The position numbers and the translations under genes are program-made. From Streptomyces flaveolus (GTDB taxonomy: Bacteria; Actinomycetota; Actinomycetes; Streptomycetales; Streptomycetaceae): a stretch of 64,000 nt of DNA. Shown one piece after another: positions 16,471-24,158 of this stretch. Below the pieces are notes generated by a model, which saw nothing but the letters and a program-made list of their open reading frames with translations, ran no database searches and was not told the origin of the DNA. The DNA lies in NCBI RefSeq assembly GCF_014648815.1, contig NZ_BMRV01000003.1, forward strand, positions 586,642 through 650,641, given 5' to 3'. Position 1 is the first letter of the stretch; each line of letters begins with the position of its first letter.

Positions 16471-17570
16471 CCAGCCGCATCGTCCTGCTCGGCGCCACCG
16501 GCTACACCGGTGACCTCGTCCTCAGCGCACTGTTGCGCAGAGGCGTGAGGCCCACGGTGGCCGGACGCAACCCCGCCGCACTGGGCGCGCTGGCCGAACG
16601 CTCCGGCGGACTGGACCGCCTGGTGGTCGACGCCGGCACCCCCGACGGCCTGAGAAAGCACCTGCGGCGCGGCGATGTTCTGATCACCACCGTCGGGCCC
16701 TTCGAACGCTTCGGCTTCCCCGTCGCACAGGCCGCCGCCGACGCGGGCGCCCATTACCTCGACTCCACCGGTGAAGTCGGATTCGTCCGCGCCCTGCACG
16801 CCCGGCACCACCAACGCGCCCGCGAGACCGGCGCGGTAATGCTGCCGGCCTTCGGGTACGACTATGTGCCCGGCATCCTCGCCGCGGCCCTGGCCGTCCG
16901 GAAGGCAGGACCGACCGCACGCGCCGTCGACATCGGCTACTTCGCCACCGGGCCCATCTGGCGCGGGATCAGCCAAGGGACACGCACGACCATGCGCGAC
17001 GGCATGACCCTGCCCTCGACCCGCCGGCACCGGCACCGGCTCGTCGACGAACGCACCGCCTCCCGCGTCCACCGCTTCACCGTGCGGGGCCGCCGCAAGT
17101 CCGCGTTCCTCGTCTCCGGCACCGAAGTGCTGTTCCTGCCGGAAGAGTTCCCGTTCCTCGACGACGTCACCGTCTACAACGGCTGGTTCCCCGAGCTCAG
17201 CCGCCCCCTGTCCCTCTACTCGGCTCTGGTCAACGCCACCACACGGCTCCCCGCGGGCCGCAGACTGACCGACGCGCTGACCCGGCCGCTCCTCATCGGC
17301 CCGCCGGGCGGCCCCGACGCGGCCCTGCGCGAACGGATCCCCTCCCACGTCGTCGCCGTCGCGTCCCCCCACGTCGGCGGTGCGCCGCCGGCGGAGGTCC
17401 ACTTGGAGGGTCCCAACCCCTACACTCTCACCGGCGAACTCATCGCCTGGGCCGCCGATCGCCTCACCACTCACCCCGGCGCCACACCCGGCGTCGTGGG
17501 ACCCACGGCCGCCTTCGGGCTCGACACGCTCCGCCAGGGCTGCGCCGAGCTCGGACTCGTCACGGTCTGA
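16467..17570 (+). CDS. Saccharopine dehydrogenase-like NAD(P)-binding reductase
   Basis: A 367-residue protein. The N-terminal Rossmann fold (RIVLLGATGYTGDLVLSALL, VAGRNPAALGAL) and DVLITTVGPFERFG with AGAHYLDSTGE match the saccharopine dehydrogenase/trans-acting enoyl reductase family. Some relatives act on acyl chains or lipids. The middle and C-terminal part is family-typical in length. It overlaps the aldehyde dehydrogenase by 4 bases and is the last gene of the operon. The substrate is not evident. Confidence 0.82.
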   Translation: MTSRIVLLGATGYTGDLVLSALLRRGVRPTVAGRNPAALGALAERSGGLDRLVVDAGTPDGLRKHLRRGDVLITTVGPFERFGFPVAQAAADAGAHYLDSTGEVGFVRALHARHHQRARETGAVMLPAFGYDYVPGILAAALAVRKAGPTARAVDIGYFATGPIWRGISQGTRTTMRDGMTLPSTRRHRHRLVDERTASRVHRFTVRGRRKSAFLVSGTEVLFLPEEFPFLDDVTVYNGWFPELSRPLSLYSALVNATTRLPAGRRLTDALTRPLLIGPPGGPDAALRERIPSHVVAVASPHVGGAPPAEVHLEGPNPYTLTGELIAWAADRLTTHPGATPGVVGPTAAFGLDTLRQGCAELGLVTV

Positions 17571-17621
17571 CCTGCGGGTGTGGCCGGACTGCCGGCGGAA
17601 CTTCCATGCGACGGGACTCCA

Positions 17622-17650
17622 GCCTGCCGGGTTGCGCGTGTGCGGCAGGC
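17622..17650 (+). terminator. Possible hairpin terminator
   Basis: A perfect 8-bp stem, GCCTGCCG/CGGCAGGC, with a 13-nt loop lies 52 bp after the reductase stop. There is no T-run, as is common for actinobacterial hairpins. Termination of the 14.2-17.6 kb operon is inferred. Confidence 0.35.
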
Positions 17651-17749
17651 GGGGACCATGGGACGGAGAACCAGAAGCGGTGCGCACGGTGATGCACTCC
17701 GTCGGCCCGCCACCGGCGGGCGGGCGCCCCAGCTCACCGGGAGGCCCTC

Positions 17750-17917
17750 ATGAAAGAACCCGGCGACCCTCTCGGCCCGTGGACGGACCGTCTGGTCCGG
17801 CTCGACCCCGGCATCTCCCCGCAGGACGCCCGCGGGTTCGTGCACGACCTGTACGTCCGGGCCCAGGCCGACCGCGACGAAGAACGGGCGGAAGCCGACT
17901 TCGAGCGAGAGGAATGA
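17750..17917 (+). CDS. Small acidic protein before the molybdopterin oxidoreductase
   Basis: A 55-residue open frame beginning MKEPGDPLGPWTDRLVRLD and ending ADFEREE. It is soluble, mostly helical by composition (QDARGFVHDLYVRAQADRDE) and strongly charged. GGGAGG lies 6 nt before ATG 17750, and the stop is 3 bp before the start of the molybdopterin oxidoreductase, so they are surely co-transcribed. No family is recognised. A role as a small partner or chaperone of the oxidoreductase is only an inference from position. Confidence 0.65.
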   Translation: MKEPGDPLGPWTDRLVRLDPGISPQDARGFVHDLYVRAQADRDEERAEADFEREE

Positions 17918-17920
17918 CCC

Positions 17921-18520
17921 ATGGGAAACCTGTCACCGGGGTTCCATGGGAAGCCCGGCGACCTCATGTCCCGGCTCCCACCGGGGCAGTACCCGACGGA
18001 GTCCTTTCCCGTCCTGTCCGCCGGGCCCACGCCCCACATCCCGACCGACCGGTGGTCGTTCACCGTGACCAGCGAGGCCGGCGACAGCCGTGCGTGGACG
18101 TGGGAGGAGGTGATGGCGCTCCCGCAGGAGGAGCCCACCGTCGACATCCACTGCGTGACCCGCTGGTCGAAATTCGACACCCACTGGCGCGGAGTCCCCC
18201 TCGACGCCCTCCTCGACGAGGTGGAGACCGCCGCCGACTTCGTCGTCGCCGAGTCCTTCGACGGCTACACCACCAATCTGCCGCTGGAGGACGTCACCGA
18301 TGGCAAGGCATGGCTGGCGCACTCCTTCGACGGCTACGCGCTCTCCCCGGACCACGGCGGACCCGCCCGGCTCGTGATTCCCCACCTGTACTTCTGGAAG
18401 TCGGTCAAGTGGGTCAAGGGCCTCATCCTCACGCTGGACAACGAACCGGGCTTCTGGGAGTCCGCCGGCTACCACGACTACGGCGACCCCTGGCGCGAGC
18501 AGCGTTACTGGAGTGACTGA
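17921..18520 (+). CDS. Sulfite oxidase-like molybdopterin oxidoreductase
   Basis: A 199-residue protein of the sulfite-oxidase/YedY fold. It shows FTVTSEAGDSRAWTWEEVMA, the Mo-ligand Cys in VDIHCVTRWSKFDTHWRGV (about residue 88), and the pterin-contact region YTTNLPLEDV ... HGGPARLVIPHLYFWKSVKW. There is no Tat or Sec signal, so it appears cytoplasmic. It is one base from the flavin reductase (TGATG), suggesting that reductase supplies or takes its electrons. The three-gene set (this, the reductase, the zinc-ribbon protein) recurs in actinomycetes. The physiological substrate is not known to me. Confidence 0.9.
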   Translation: MGNLSPGFHGKPGDLMSRLPPGQYPTESFPVLSAGPTPHIPTDRWSFTVTSEAGDSRAWTWEEVMALPQEEPTVDIHCVTRWSKFDTHWRGVPLDALLDEVETAADFVVAESFDGYTTNLPLEDVTDGKAWLAHSFDGYALSPDHGGPARLVIPHLYFWKSVKWVKGLILTLDNEPGFWESAGYHDYGDPWREQRYWSD

Positions 18521-19215
18521 TGCACGGGTGGCGACGGGCCCGCCTCACGGAGCGGACGCGGCAGACCACGACCGGCCGCACGCTGGAGTTCGAGGTCTCG
18601 CTGTGGCCGGGACACCTGCCCGGTCAGCATGTCGACGTACGGCTGACCGCCGACAACGGGTACCAGGCCGTGCGGAGTTACTCGCTCGCCGCTCCCGCCG
18701 ACACCGACAGCATCGAGCTGGGAGTTCAGGCCGCGCTCGGAGGAGAGGTCTCCCCGTACCTGGCCGACGATCTTCCTGTGGGCGCCGAGGTCGAGATCAA
18801 GGGACCGCTCGGAGGCTGGTTCGTGTGGACGCCGCGGGACCGCGGCCCGCTCCTGCTGATCGCCGGAGGCTCCGGCATCGTGCCTCTGATGGCGATGCTG
18901 CGCGCACGCCTCGCGTCGGTGTCGGACGACCCCTGCGTACTCCTCTACTCCGTGCGCTCCCCGGACGAGGTCTGGTACGCCACGGAGCTCGACGCCGCCG
19001 CTGATGTCGTCGGCGTCCGGCGCCTCTACACCCGCGCCGCGCCCGACGGCTCCCAACGCCCCGCGGGGCGCATGACGGAACTCGACCTGGCGGCCCTGCC
19101 GTCCCCAGCCCGCTGCTACGTCTGCGGACCGACCGGATTCGTGGAGCACGCCGGCGCCCTGCTCCTGGAGGCCGGACACACACCCGACCGGATCCGTACC
19201 GAACGCTTCGGCTGA
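18520..19215 (+). CDS. FAD/NAD(P)-binding oxidoreductase (ferredoxin reductase-like)
   Basis: A 231-residue flavoprotein. The FAD motif is RSYSLA (about residue 48), the pyrophosphate contact region is LPVGAEVEIKGPLGGWF, the NAD(P) motif is LLLIAGGSGIVPLMAML (about 110-126) and the C-terminal CYVCGPTGFVE is conserved. It lacks the iron-sulphur domain of longer relatives, so it probably passes electrons directly to the molybdopterin enzyme with which it shares a TGATG junction. The length is normal for single-chain reductases of this class. Confidence 0.9.
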   Translation: MHGWRRARLTERTRQTTTGRTLEFEVSLWPGHLPGQHVDVRLTADNGYQAVRSYSLAAPADTDSIELGVQAALGGEVSPYLADDLPVGAEVEIKGPLGGWFVWTPRDRGPLLLIAGGSGIVPLMAMLRARLASVSDDPCVLLYSVRSPDEVWYATELDAAADVVGVRRLYTRAAPDGSQRPAGRMTELDLAALPSPARCYVCGPTGFVEHAGALLLEAGHTPDRIRTERFG

Positions 19216-19249
19216 CCCACCAACGCGCCGCACGGGGAGGAACCCTGCG

Positions 19250-19534
19250 ATGAACCAGCACCCCTTGTACGTCGACGGGAACGCCCTGGCCGGCCCGCTC
19301 GGAGAGGTGTTCGCCGTCGACCCGACCACGGCCTGGCGCCTGTGCCCCTCCTGCCGTCTGCCCGCGACCATGGCCCAGTTGCACGTCTACGGCCCCGAGC
19401 CCGGCCTGACCGCCCGCTGCCCCGGCTGCGCCGCCATCGCCCTGCGCGTCGTCGCCCAGCCCCGCCACCTCTGGCTCCAGTTGGGCAGCGGAGCAGGCGC
19501 CTTCCGCTTCACCCTTCCCCCCACCGGACCATGA
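19250..19534 (+). CDS. Zinc-ribbon protein (DUF6510-like)
   Basis: A 94-residue protein. It opens with YVDGNALAGPLGEVFAVD and carries two CxxC pairs, CPSC (about residue 31) and CPGC (about 58), forming a zinc ribbon. These features match the small DUF6510-type proteins that accompany molybdopterin oxidoreductase/flavin reductase pairs in actinomycetes. GGGAGGAA lies before ATG 19250. It is the last gene of the module; its role is unknown, perhaps electron transfer or assembly. Confidence 0.85.
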   Translation: MNQHPLYVDGNALAGPLGEVFAVDPTTAWRLCPSCRLPATMAQLHVYGPEPGLTARCPGCAAIALRVVAQPRHLWLQLGSGAGAFRFTLPPTGP

Positions 19535-19607
19535 GCCGCGATGGCGTGACCTCCGGGCCGGAGGCCCGCCGTGGCCGACGAAAACCGTCCCGTCCCGGGC
19601 CCTTCCG

Positions 19608-20921
19608 TCAGGCGTCCTTCAGGTGAATGCCCCTGGTCTCCCGCATGAGATAGCACGCGACACCCGTCAACGAGCACAACAGCATGATGTAGAGGCTGGA
19701 GAGCCGGCCCACGCCGTACTCGTTGAAGAGCTGGTTCAGATACGGTGCAGTGCCGCCGAAGACGGCGACGGAGACGGAGTACGCGAAGCCGATGCCCTGA
19801 GTGCGAACCCGTGTCGGGAAGGTCTCCGACATCGTGGCGGACAGAAGCGCTCCAGGGATGGCCACGACGGCAAGCGCGACCGAGGAAGCCACCAGGAGCG
19901 TCCAACCCGCCGAGCCGATCAGGCTGGTGAGAGGAATCTGCAACGCGATCATCAGGGCCGCGAACGTGATCATCATGGGACGGCGGCCGACCCTGTCGGA
20001 GAGGCGGCCCCACACAGGGAGGGTGGTCAGAGCGATGCACTGAGCGGCGACAGAACACCAGTAGGCGACGCCGGCATCCATGCCCATCCGGGTGATGGCG
20101 TAGGTGGACACGTACGAGGTCCAGGTGTAATGGGCCGCGGTGATGCCCGAAGTCATCGTGATGACGAGCAGGACCGCACGGACCAGCTGCCGGCGCGGCA
20201 ACGGCTGGATCTCGTCACTCGACTTCTCGTCCGAGAACACTTCGCTCTCGTCCATGCTGCGGCGCAGGTAGAGAGCGGCGAGGGCGAGAAGGGCTCCGAA
20301 GACGAAGGGGATGCGCCAGCCCCACTGGCCGACCGCGCTGTCGGACAGCAGTGATGTCACCGCCCCGCCCACCGAATAGGCGAGGGCCGAGCCCCCGAAG
20401 ATCGCGACGAAGACGATGCTTCCCCACAGTCCGCGGCTCTCGCTCGGTGCGATCTCCGCGACGTAGGTGTTGGCCGTCGCGGACTCGCCGCCGTGGGCGA
20501 AGCCCTGCGCCATGCGGGCGAGCAGGAGAATCAGCGAGGCCCAGGCGCCGATGGAGGCGTAGGTGGGCATGAGGCCGATGACGAGACTTCCGCCGGCCAT
20601 CATCAGCATGGTGGTGACCAGGACGAACTTGCGCCCCCGCCGGTCGGCGATCCGGCCGAAGACGATGCCGCCCAGCGGGCGCATCAGGAAGCCGACCGCG
20701 AACACGGCGAGAGTCGACAGCAGTGCCGACACCTGATCGGACGAGCTGAACATCACGCCCGCGATGAAGGGCGCGAACACCGCGTAGGCGCTCCACTCGT
20801 ACCATTCGAGGACGTTGCCGACCGTGCTGGCGAACAGGGACCTGCGTCTCGACCGCAGGGTGGGCGATGGGGCGGCTTCCTCCCCGGTCACCGGCTCGGG
20901 CCCTGTCTTCGCGTTCCTCAT
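19608..20921 (-). CDS. MFS transporter, metabolite:H+ symporter (MHS) type
   Basis: A 437-residue, 12-span permease. It has the MHS signature ASTVGNVLEWYEWSAYAVFA in span 1, GFLMRPLGGIVFGRIADRRG in loop 2-3, and GESATANTYVAEIAPSESRG around spans 4-5. These carriers import organic acids such as 2-oxoglutarate, proline/betaine or shikimate with protons. It lies downstream of the CoA ligase/acyl-CoA dehydrogenase operon on the same strand after an 82-bp gap, so it may import the substrate of that pathway. The substrate cannot be read off. Confidence 0.9.
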   Translation of the reverse strand: MRNAKTGPEPVTGEEAAPSPTLRSRRRSLFASTVGNVLEWYEWSAYAVFAPFIAGVMFSSSDQVSALLSTLAVFAVGFLMRPLGGIVFGRIADRRGRKFVLVTTMLMMAGGSLVIGLMPTYASIGAWASLILLLARMAQGFAHGGESATANTYVAEIAPSESRGLWGSIVFVAIFGGSALAYSVGGAVTSLLSDSAVGQWGWRIPFVFGALLALAALYLRRSMDESEVFSDEKSSDEIQPLPRRQLVRAVLLVITMTSGITAAHYTWTSYVSTYAITRMGMDAGVAYWCSVAAQCIALTTLPVWGRLSDRVGRRPMMITFAALMIALQIPLTSLIGSAGWTLLVASSVALAVVAIPGALLSATMSETFPTRVRTQGIGFAYSVSVAVFGGTAPYLNQLFNEYGVGRLSSLYIMLLCSLTGVACYLMRETRGIHLKDA

Positions 20922-21003
20922 GACTGCTCCTTCACTGTTTTCGGGCAGGGCGGAGCGACGTCCGGTGCCCAGAGGTGAGGTGATGCGGAGAGGCTGTCAG
21001 GCG

Positions 21004-22104
21004 TCAGGTGCGGGTGGCCGTGGTCAGGCCGGCGTACTGCGCGGCCGCCTCCAGCAGACGGGGGACGCCGGTCTCCAGCGACGGACCGAAGTCCGTGTCG
21101 TGCGGACGTTCGCCGCGGCGCCAGCGGGTGTAGATCGCCTCGCAGAAGATGGCCGCCTTCCACAGGGCGAGGGTCTGGTACCAGGGGAGCGGGGTGAGGT
21201 CGAGGCCCGTGCGGGACCGGTAGCGTTCTGCCAGTTGGAGCCTGGTGAGGTAGCCGGGCGCCCGGGTCACCGGGGTCAGTTCCAGCGGAGTCGAGGGCGC
21301 ACCGGCCTCGGAGTAGGTGGCGGTCAGGTAGCCCAGGTCCGCCAGCGGATCACCGAGCGTGGCCATCTCCCAGTCCAGGACCGCGAGGACCCCGGCGGGT
21401 GCCTGCGGAGCGAACATGAGGTTGCCCATGCGGTAGTCACCGTGGACCACCGCGGCGGACTGGCTCGCCGGCAGGTTGCGTCCGAGCCAGTCCGCGATCC
21501 GTTCCACGGCCGGGAGACCGCGCGAGGCGTTGACCTCCCACAGTTCGCTGAAGCGGTCGACCTGGCGGCGGAGGTATCCGTCGGGGGAGCCCAGGGAGGC
21601 GAGTTCCCCTCCGGTCACATCGATGTGGTGCAGGGCGACCAGGGTGTCGACGACCGCCAGGCTGGTGGCGCGGCGCTGTTCGAGTGAGGAGAGGTGGGGC
21701 GGGATCGTGTCGGTCACGACCGTCCCCTCGATGCGGGACATGAGGTAGAACGGCACGCCCAGGAGCGACTCGTCCTCGCAGACCGCGACGATTTCGGGCA
21801 CCGGCACCCCGTGCCCGCGCAGCAGCTTCTGGATGCGTGCCTCGCGCACCATGTCGTGCGTCGACCTCGGCAGCGGCGGGCGCGGGCCGCGGCGCAGGAC
21901 GACGTGGTCGCCGCCGCGCTCGATCAGGTAGGTGACGTTGGACTGGCCGTCGCCGATGCGCTGCCACGCGATCGGGCCGTGGCCGACACCGTGCGCGTCC
22001 AGGAACGCGGTGACCGTGTCGACGACCAGAAGGGGAGGACTTTCGAGATGCCGGGCCACGTCCCAAGCGGCGACCACCTCCAGCCCGTCGGGGACCGTGT
22101 GCAT
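21004..22104 (-). CDS. Phosphotransferase (APH/ACAD10-like kinase domain)
   Basis: A 366-residue kinase-fold protein. It shows IGDGQSNVTYLIERGGDHVV (ATP site), VHGDYRMGNLMF (catalytic loop, about residue 220) and VLAVLDWEMATLGDPLADLG (metal site). This is the aminoglycoside-phosphotransferase-like family seen as the N-terminal half of mammalian ACAD10/11, where it phosphorylates 4-hydroxyacyl-CoA before dehydration. Here it follows an acyl-CoA dehydrogenase with a TGATG junction (start 22104), which supports the same pathway type. Resistance to antibiotics is less likely. Confidence 0.87.
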   Translation of the reverse strand: MHTVPDGLEVVAAWDVARHLESPPLLVVDTVTAFLDAHGVGHGPIAWQRIGDGQSNVTYLIERGGDHVVLRRGPRPPLPRSTHDMVREARIQKLLRGHGVPVPEIVAVCEDESLLGVPFYLMSRIEGTVVTDTIPPHLSSLEQRRATSLAVVDTLVALHHIDVTGGELASLGSPDGYLRRQVDRFSELWEVNASRGLPAVERIADWLGRNLPASQSAAVVHGDYRMGNLMFAPQAPAGVLAVLDWEMATLGDPLADLGYLTATYSEAGAPSTPLELTPVTRAPGYLTRLQLAERYRSRTGLDLTPLPWYQTLALWKAAIFCEAIYTRWRRGERPHDTDFGPSLETGVPRLLEAAAQYAGLTTATRT

Positions 22105-23342
22105 CACGCGTCTCCGCCCCGACCGACGACGGCGTCGCCCCGGTAGCGCTCACCGGCCCGGACCGCCGCGCTCCTGGCGGCCGAGGCACGGCGGGCGATC
22201 GCCCACCGGTGGGTCTCGTTGGAGCCGTCGTAGATACGGAACGGGCGGACCTCGTTCAGGTACTGCGCCAGCGGAAGCCCGTCGGAGACACCGTCGCCGC
22301 CACAGATCTGGACCGCGCGGTCGATGACACGGAAGATCGCCTCCGAGCAGTGCACCTTGGCGATGGAGGACATCGCCGAGCCCGCCTTCGGGTCGGTCTG
22401 CAGGAGAGCCGCGGTCTTGGTGATGATCGCGTCGGACGTCTCGATGTCGATCACCGACTCGGCGATGAGGTGCTGCGCCAGACCGAGCGAGTCGAGCGGA
22501 CCGCCGAACAGCTCCCGCCTCCCGGCCCGGTCCAGGGAGATGTCGAGTGCCCGCCGTGCCAGTCCCAGCCACCGCATGCAGTGGGTGAGCCGCGCCGGGC
22601 CCAGCCGTACCTGCGCGTACCGGAAACCGAGCCCCACCTCGCCCAGCACACGGTCGTCGGGGACGAAGCAGTCCTGGAGGTGGAGGTGCGGGTGGCCGCC
22701 GTCGATGGAGCGGTCGACGGTGTGGATCGCCTCGCCGACCCTGACGCCCGGGTTCGTCATGTCGACGAGGAACATGGTGGCCCCTTCCGGGAAGCCGTCC
22801 ACGGCCGGGGTGCGTGCCATCACGATGCAGAAGCCGGCGCCGACGGCGCCGCTGATGAACCGCTTGTGGCCGTCGATGACCCAGCCGCCCGAGGCTCGCA
22901 CGGCACTCGTCCGCAGGGCCGCCGGGTCGGACCCGGCGCCCGGATGGGGCTCGGTCATGCCGAAGCAGGACCTGATGTCTCCCGAGGCCAGCGGCACGAG
23001 GTACCGCTTCTTCTGCTCCTCGGTAGCGATCAGGTTGAGCATGTGCATGTTCCCCTCGTCGGGTGCCATGCAGTTGAGCGCACTGGGGCCGATCGGCGAG
23101 TAGCCGGCCTCCTGGAGGATCGGCGACCAGTGTTCGATGGGCACCCCCTGACCGCCGTACTCCTTCGGCACGTGCGGCGCGAAGACTCCCGCGTCCTTCG
23201 CGGCCGCCTGGAGCCGGTCACGTGTGGCCTGGTCGAGGCGTTCGCCGGGCGCGGGTTCTGCGTCGATGACGACGTCGCGTACGAACCGGCGCGTGCGCTC
23301 GCGCAGGTCCGCCACCTCGGGAGGGAGGTGAGGCAGAGTCAT
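22104..23342 (-). CDS. Acyl-CoA dehydrogenase
   Basis: A 412-residue flavoprotein. It contains VPKEYGGQGVPIEHW, the FAD/substrate region CFGMTEPHPGAGSDPAALRT and WVIDGHKRFISGA, QICGGDGVSDGLPLAQYLNEV, and the C-terminal RIYDGSNETHRWAIARR. It introduces a double bond into an acyl-CoA. ATG 23342 (MTLPHLPPEV) follows AAAGGA by 7 nt and gives the usual length; an ATG at 23375 is possible but has no site. The family resembles ACAD11-like enzymes, and the next gene is the matching phosphotransferase. The electron acceptor would be ETF, encoded elsewhere. Confidence 0.92.
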   Translation of the reverse strand: MTLPHLPPEVADLRERTRRFVRDVVIDAEPAPGERLDQATRDRLQAAAKDAGVFAPHVPKEYGGQGVPIEHWSPILQEAGYSPIGPSALNCMAPDEGNMHMLNLIATEEQKKRYLVPLASGDIRSCFGMTEPHPGAGSDPAALRTSAVRASGGWVIDGHKRFISGAVGAGFCIVMARTPAVDGFPEGATMFLVDMTNPGVRVGEAIHTVDRSIDGGHPHLHLQDCFVPDDRVLGEVGLGFRYAQVRLGPARLTHCMRWLGLARRALDISLDRAGRRELFGGPLDSLGLAQHLIAESVIDIETSDAIITKTAALLQTDPKAGSAMSSIAKVHCSEAIFRVIDRAVQICGGDGVSDGLPLAQYLNEVRPFRIYDGSNETHRWAIARRASAARSAAVRAGERYRGDAVVGRGGDA

Positions 23343-23371
23343 GACTGTCCTTTCGAGATGGGACGCGGTGT

Positions 23372-24154
23372 TCATGCGGTGCCGCCGGCGACCGTGAGAC
23401 CGCCGTCGACGGTGAGGACCTGGCCGGTGACCCAGGAGGAGTCGTCGGAGGCCAGATAGGCCACTGCGGCGGCGATGTCGTACGGCGCACCCAGGCGTTT
23501 CATGGGGTAGTCCTCGGCCACCTGGTCCTCCTTGCCCTCGTAGAGGGCCCTGGCGAACCGCGTCTTCACCACGGCCGGTGCCACGGCGTTGACGCGGACG
23601 TCCGGGCCGAGCTCGACGGCGAGGGTCCTGGTCAGGTGGGACACCGCCGCCTTGCTCACCCCGTAGAGCCCGATCCCCGGCGCCGGGTCTCACCGGTCAC
23701 CGAGGAGAGCTTGACGACGGTTCCGTGGCGCTCGGCGAAGCGGAGAGCCCTGTGCGCCACCGCGCCCTGGACCCAGGCGAGGGTGGCGAGGACGTTGGCC
23801 TCCAGCACCTTGCGGGCGACGTCGAAGTCCAGCTCGGTGAGGGGGCCGTAGGCCGGATTGATGCCCGCGTTGTTCACGAGGACGTCGAGCCCGCCGAACT
23901 CGCGCACGACGGCGTCGAATACCTCGCGACGGTGCTCGGGATCGTCCGCCTTGCCGGCGACGGTGATGACGCTGTCCCGGGGGGAGAGCGGCCGCGGCCT
24001 CTTCGAGCGGTCCGGCGTTGCGGGCGGTGATGCACACCCGCGCCCCTTCGGACACGAGTCGTTCGGCGATCGCGAGGCCGATGCCCCGGCTCGCGCCGGT
24101 CACGACGGCGGTGCGGCCGGAGAACCGGCCCGGCACGGCGTGGTTCTGGTCCAA
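23372..24154 (-). pseudogene. SDR-family oxidoreductase with two frameshifts
   Basis: Reading from TTG 24154, the Rossmann start GRTAVVTGASRGIGLAIAER is intact. The frame breaks near 23985 in a six-C run (text continues as DSVITVAGKADD in the next frame, then LDVLVNNAGINPAYGPLTEL). It breaks again near 23687 in a C/G run, where one base seems missing, and resumes as APGIGLYGVSKAAVSHLTRT to the stop at 23372. The catalytic Ser (KLSSVTGE) and YxxxK (YGVSK) are present if the frames are joined. Both changes are single bases in homopolymers, so sequencing error is a real alternative to gene death. It sits between CoA ligase (4 bp away) and acyl-CoA dehydrogenase in one operon. Confidence 0.75.
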
Positions 24155-24158
24155 CGGA

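Noticed and set aside
21004..22104. Aminoglycoside resistance phosphotransferase
   Set aside because: The kinase fold fits, but the overlap with an acyl-CoA dehydrogenase and the ACAD10/11-like pattern favour a catabolic role.
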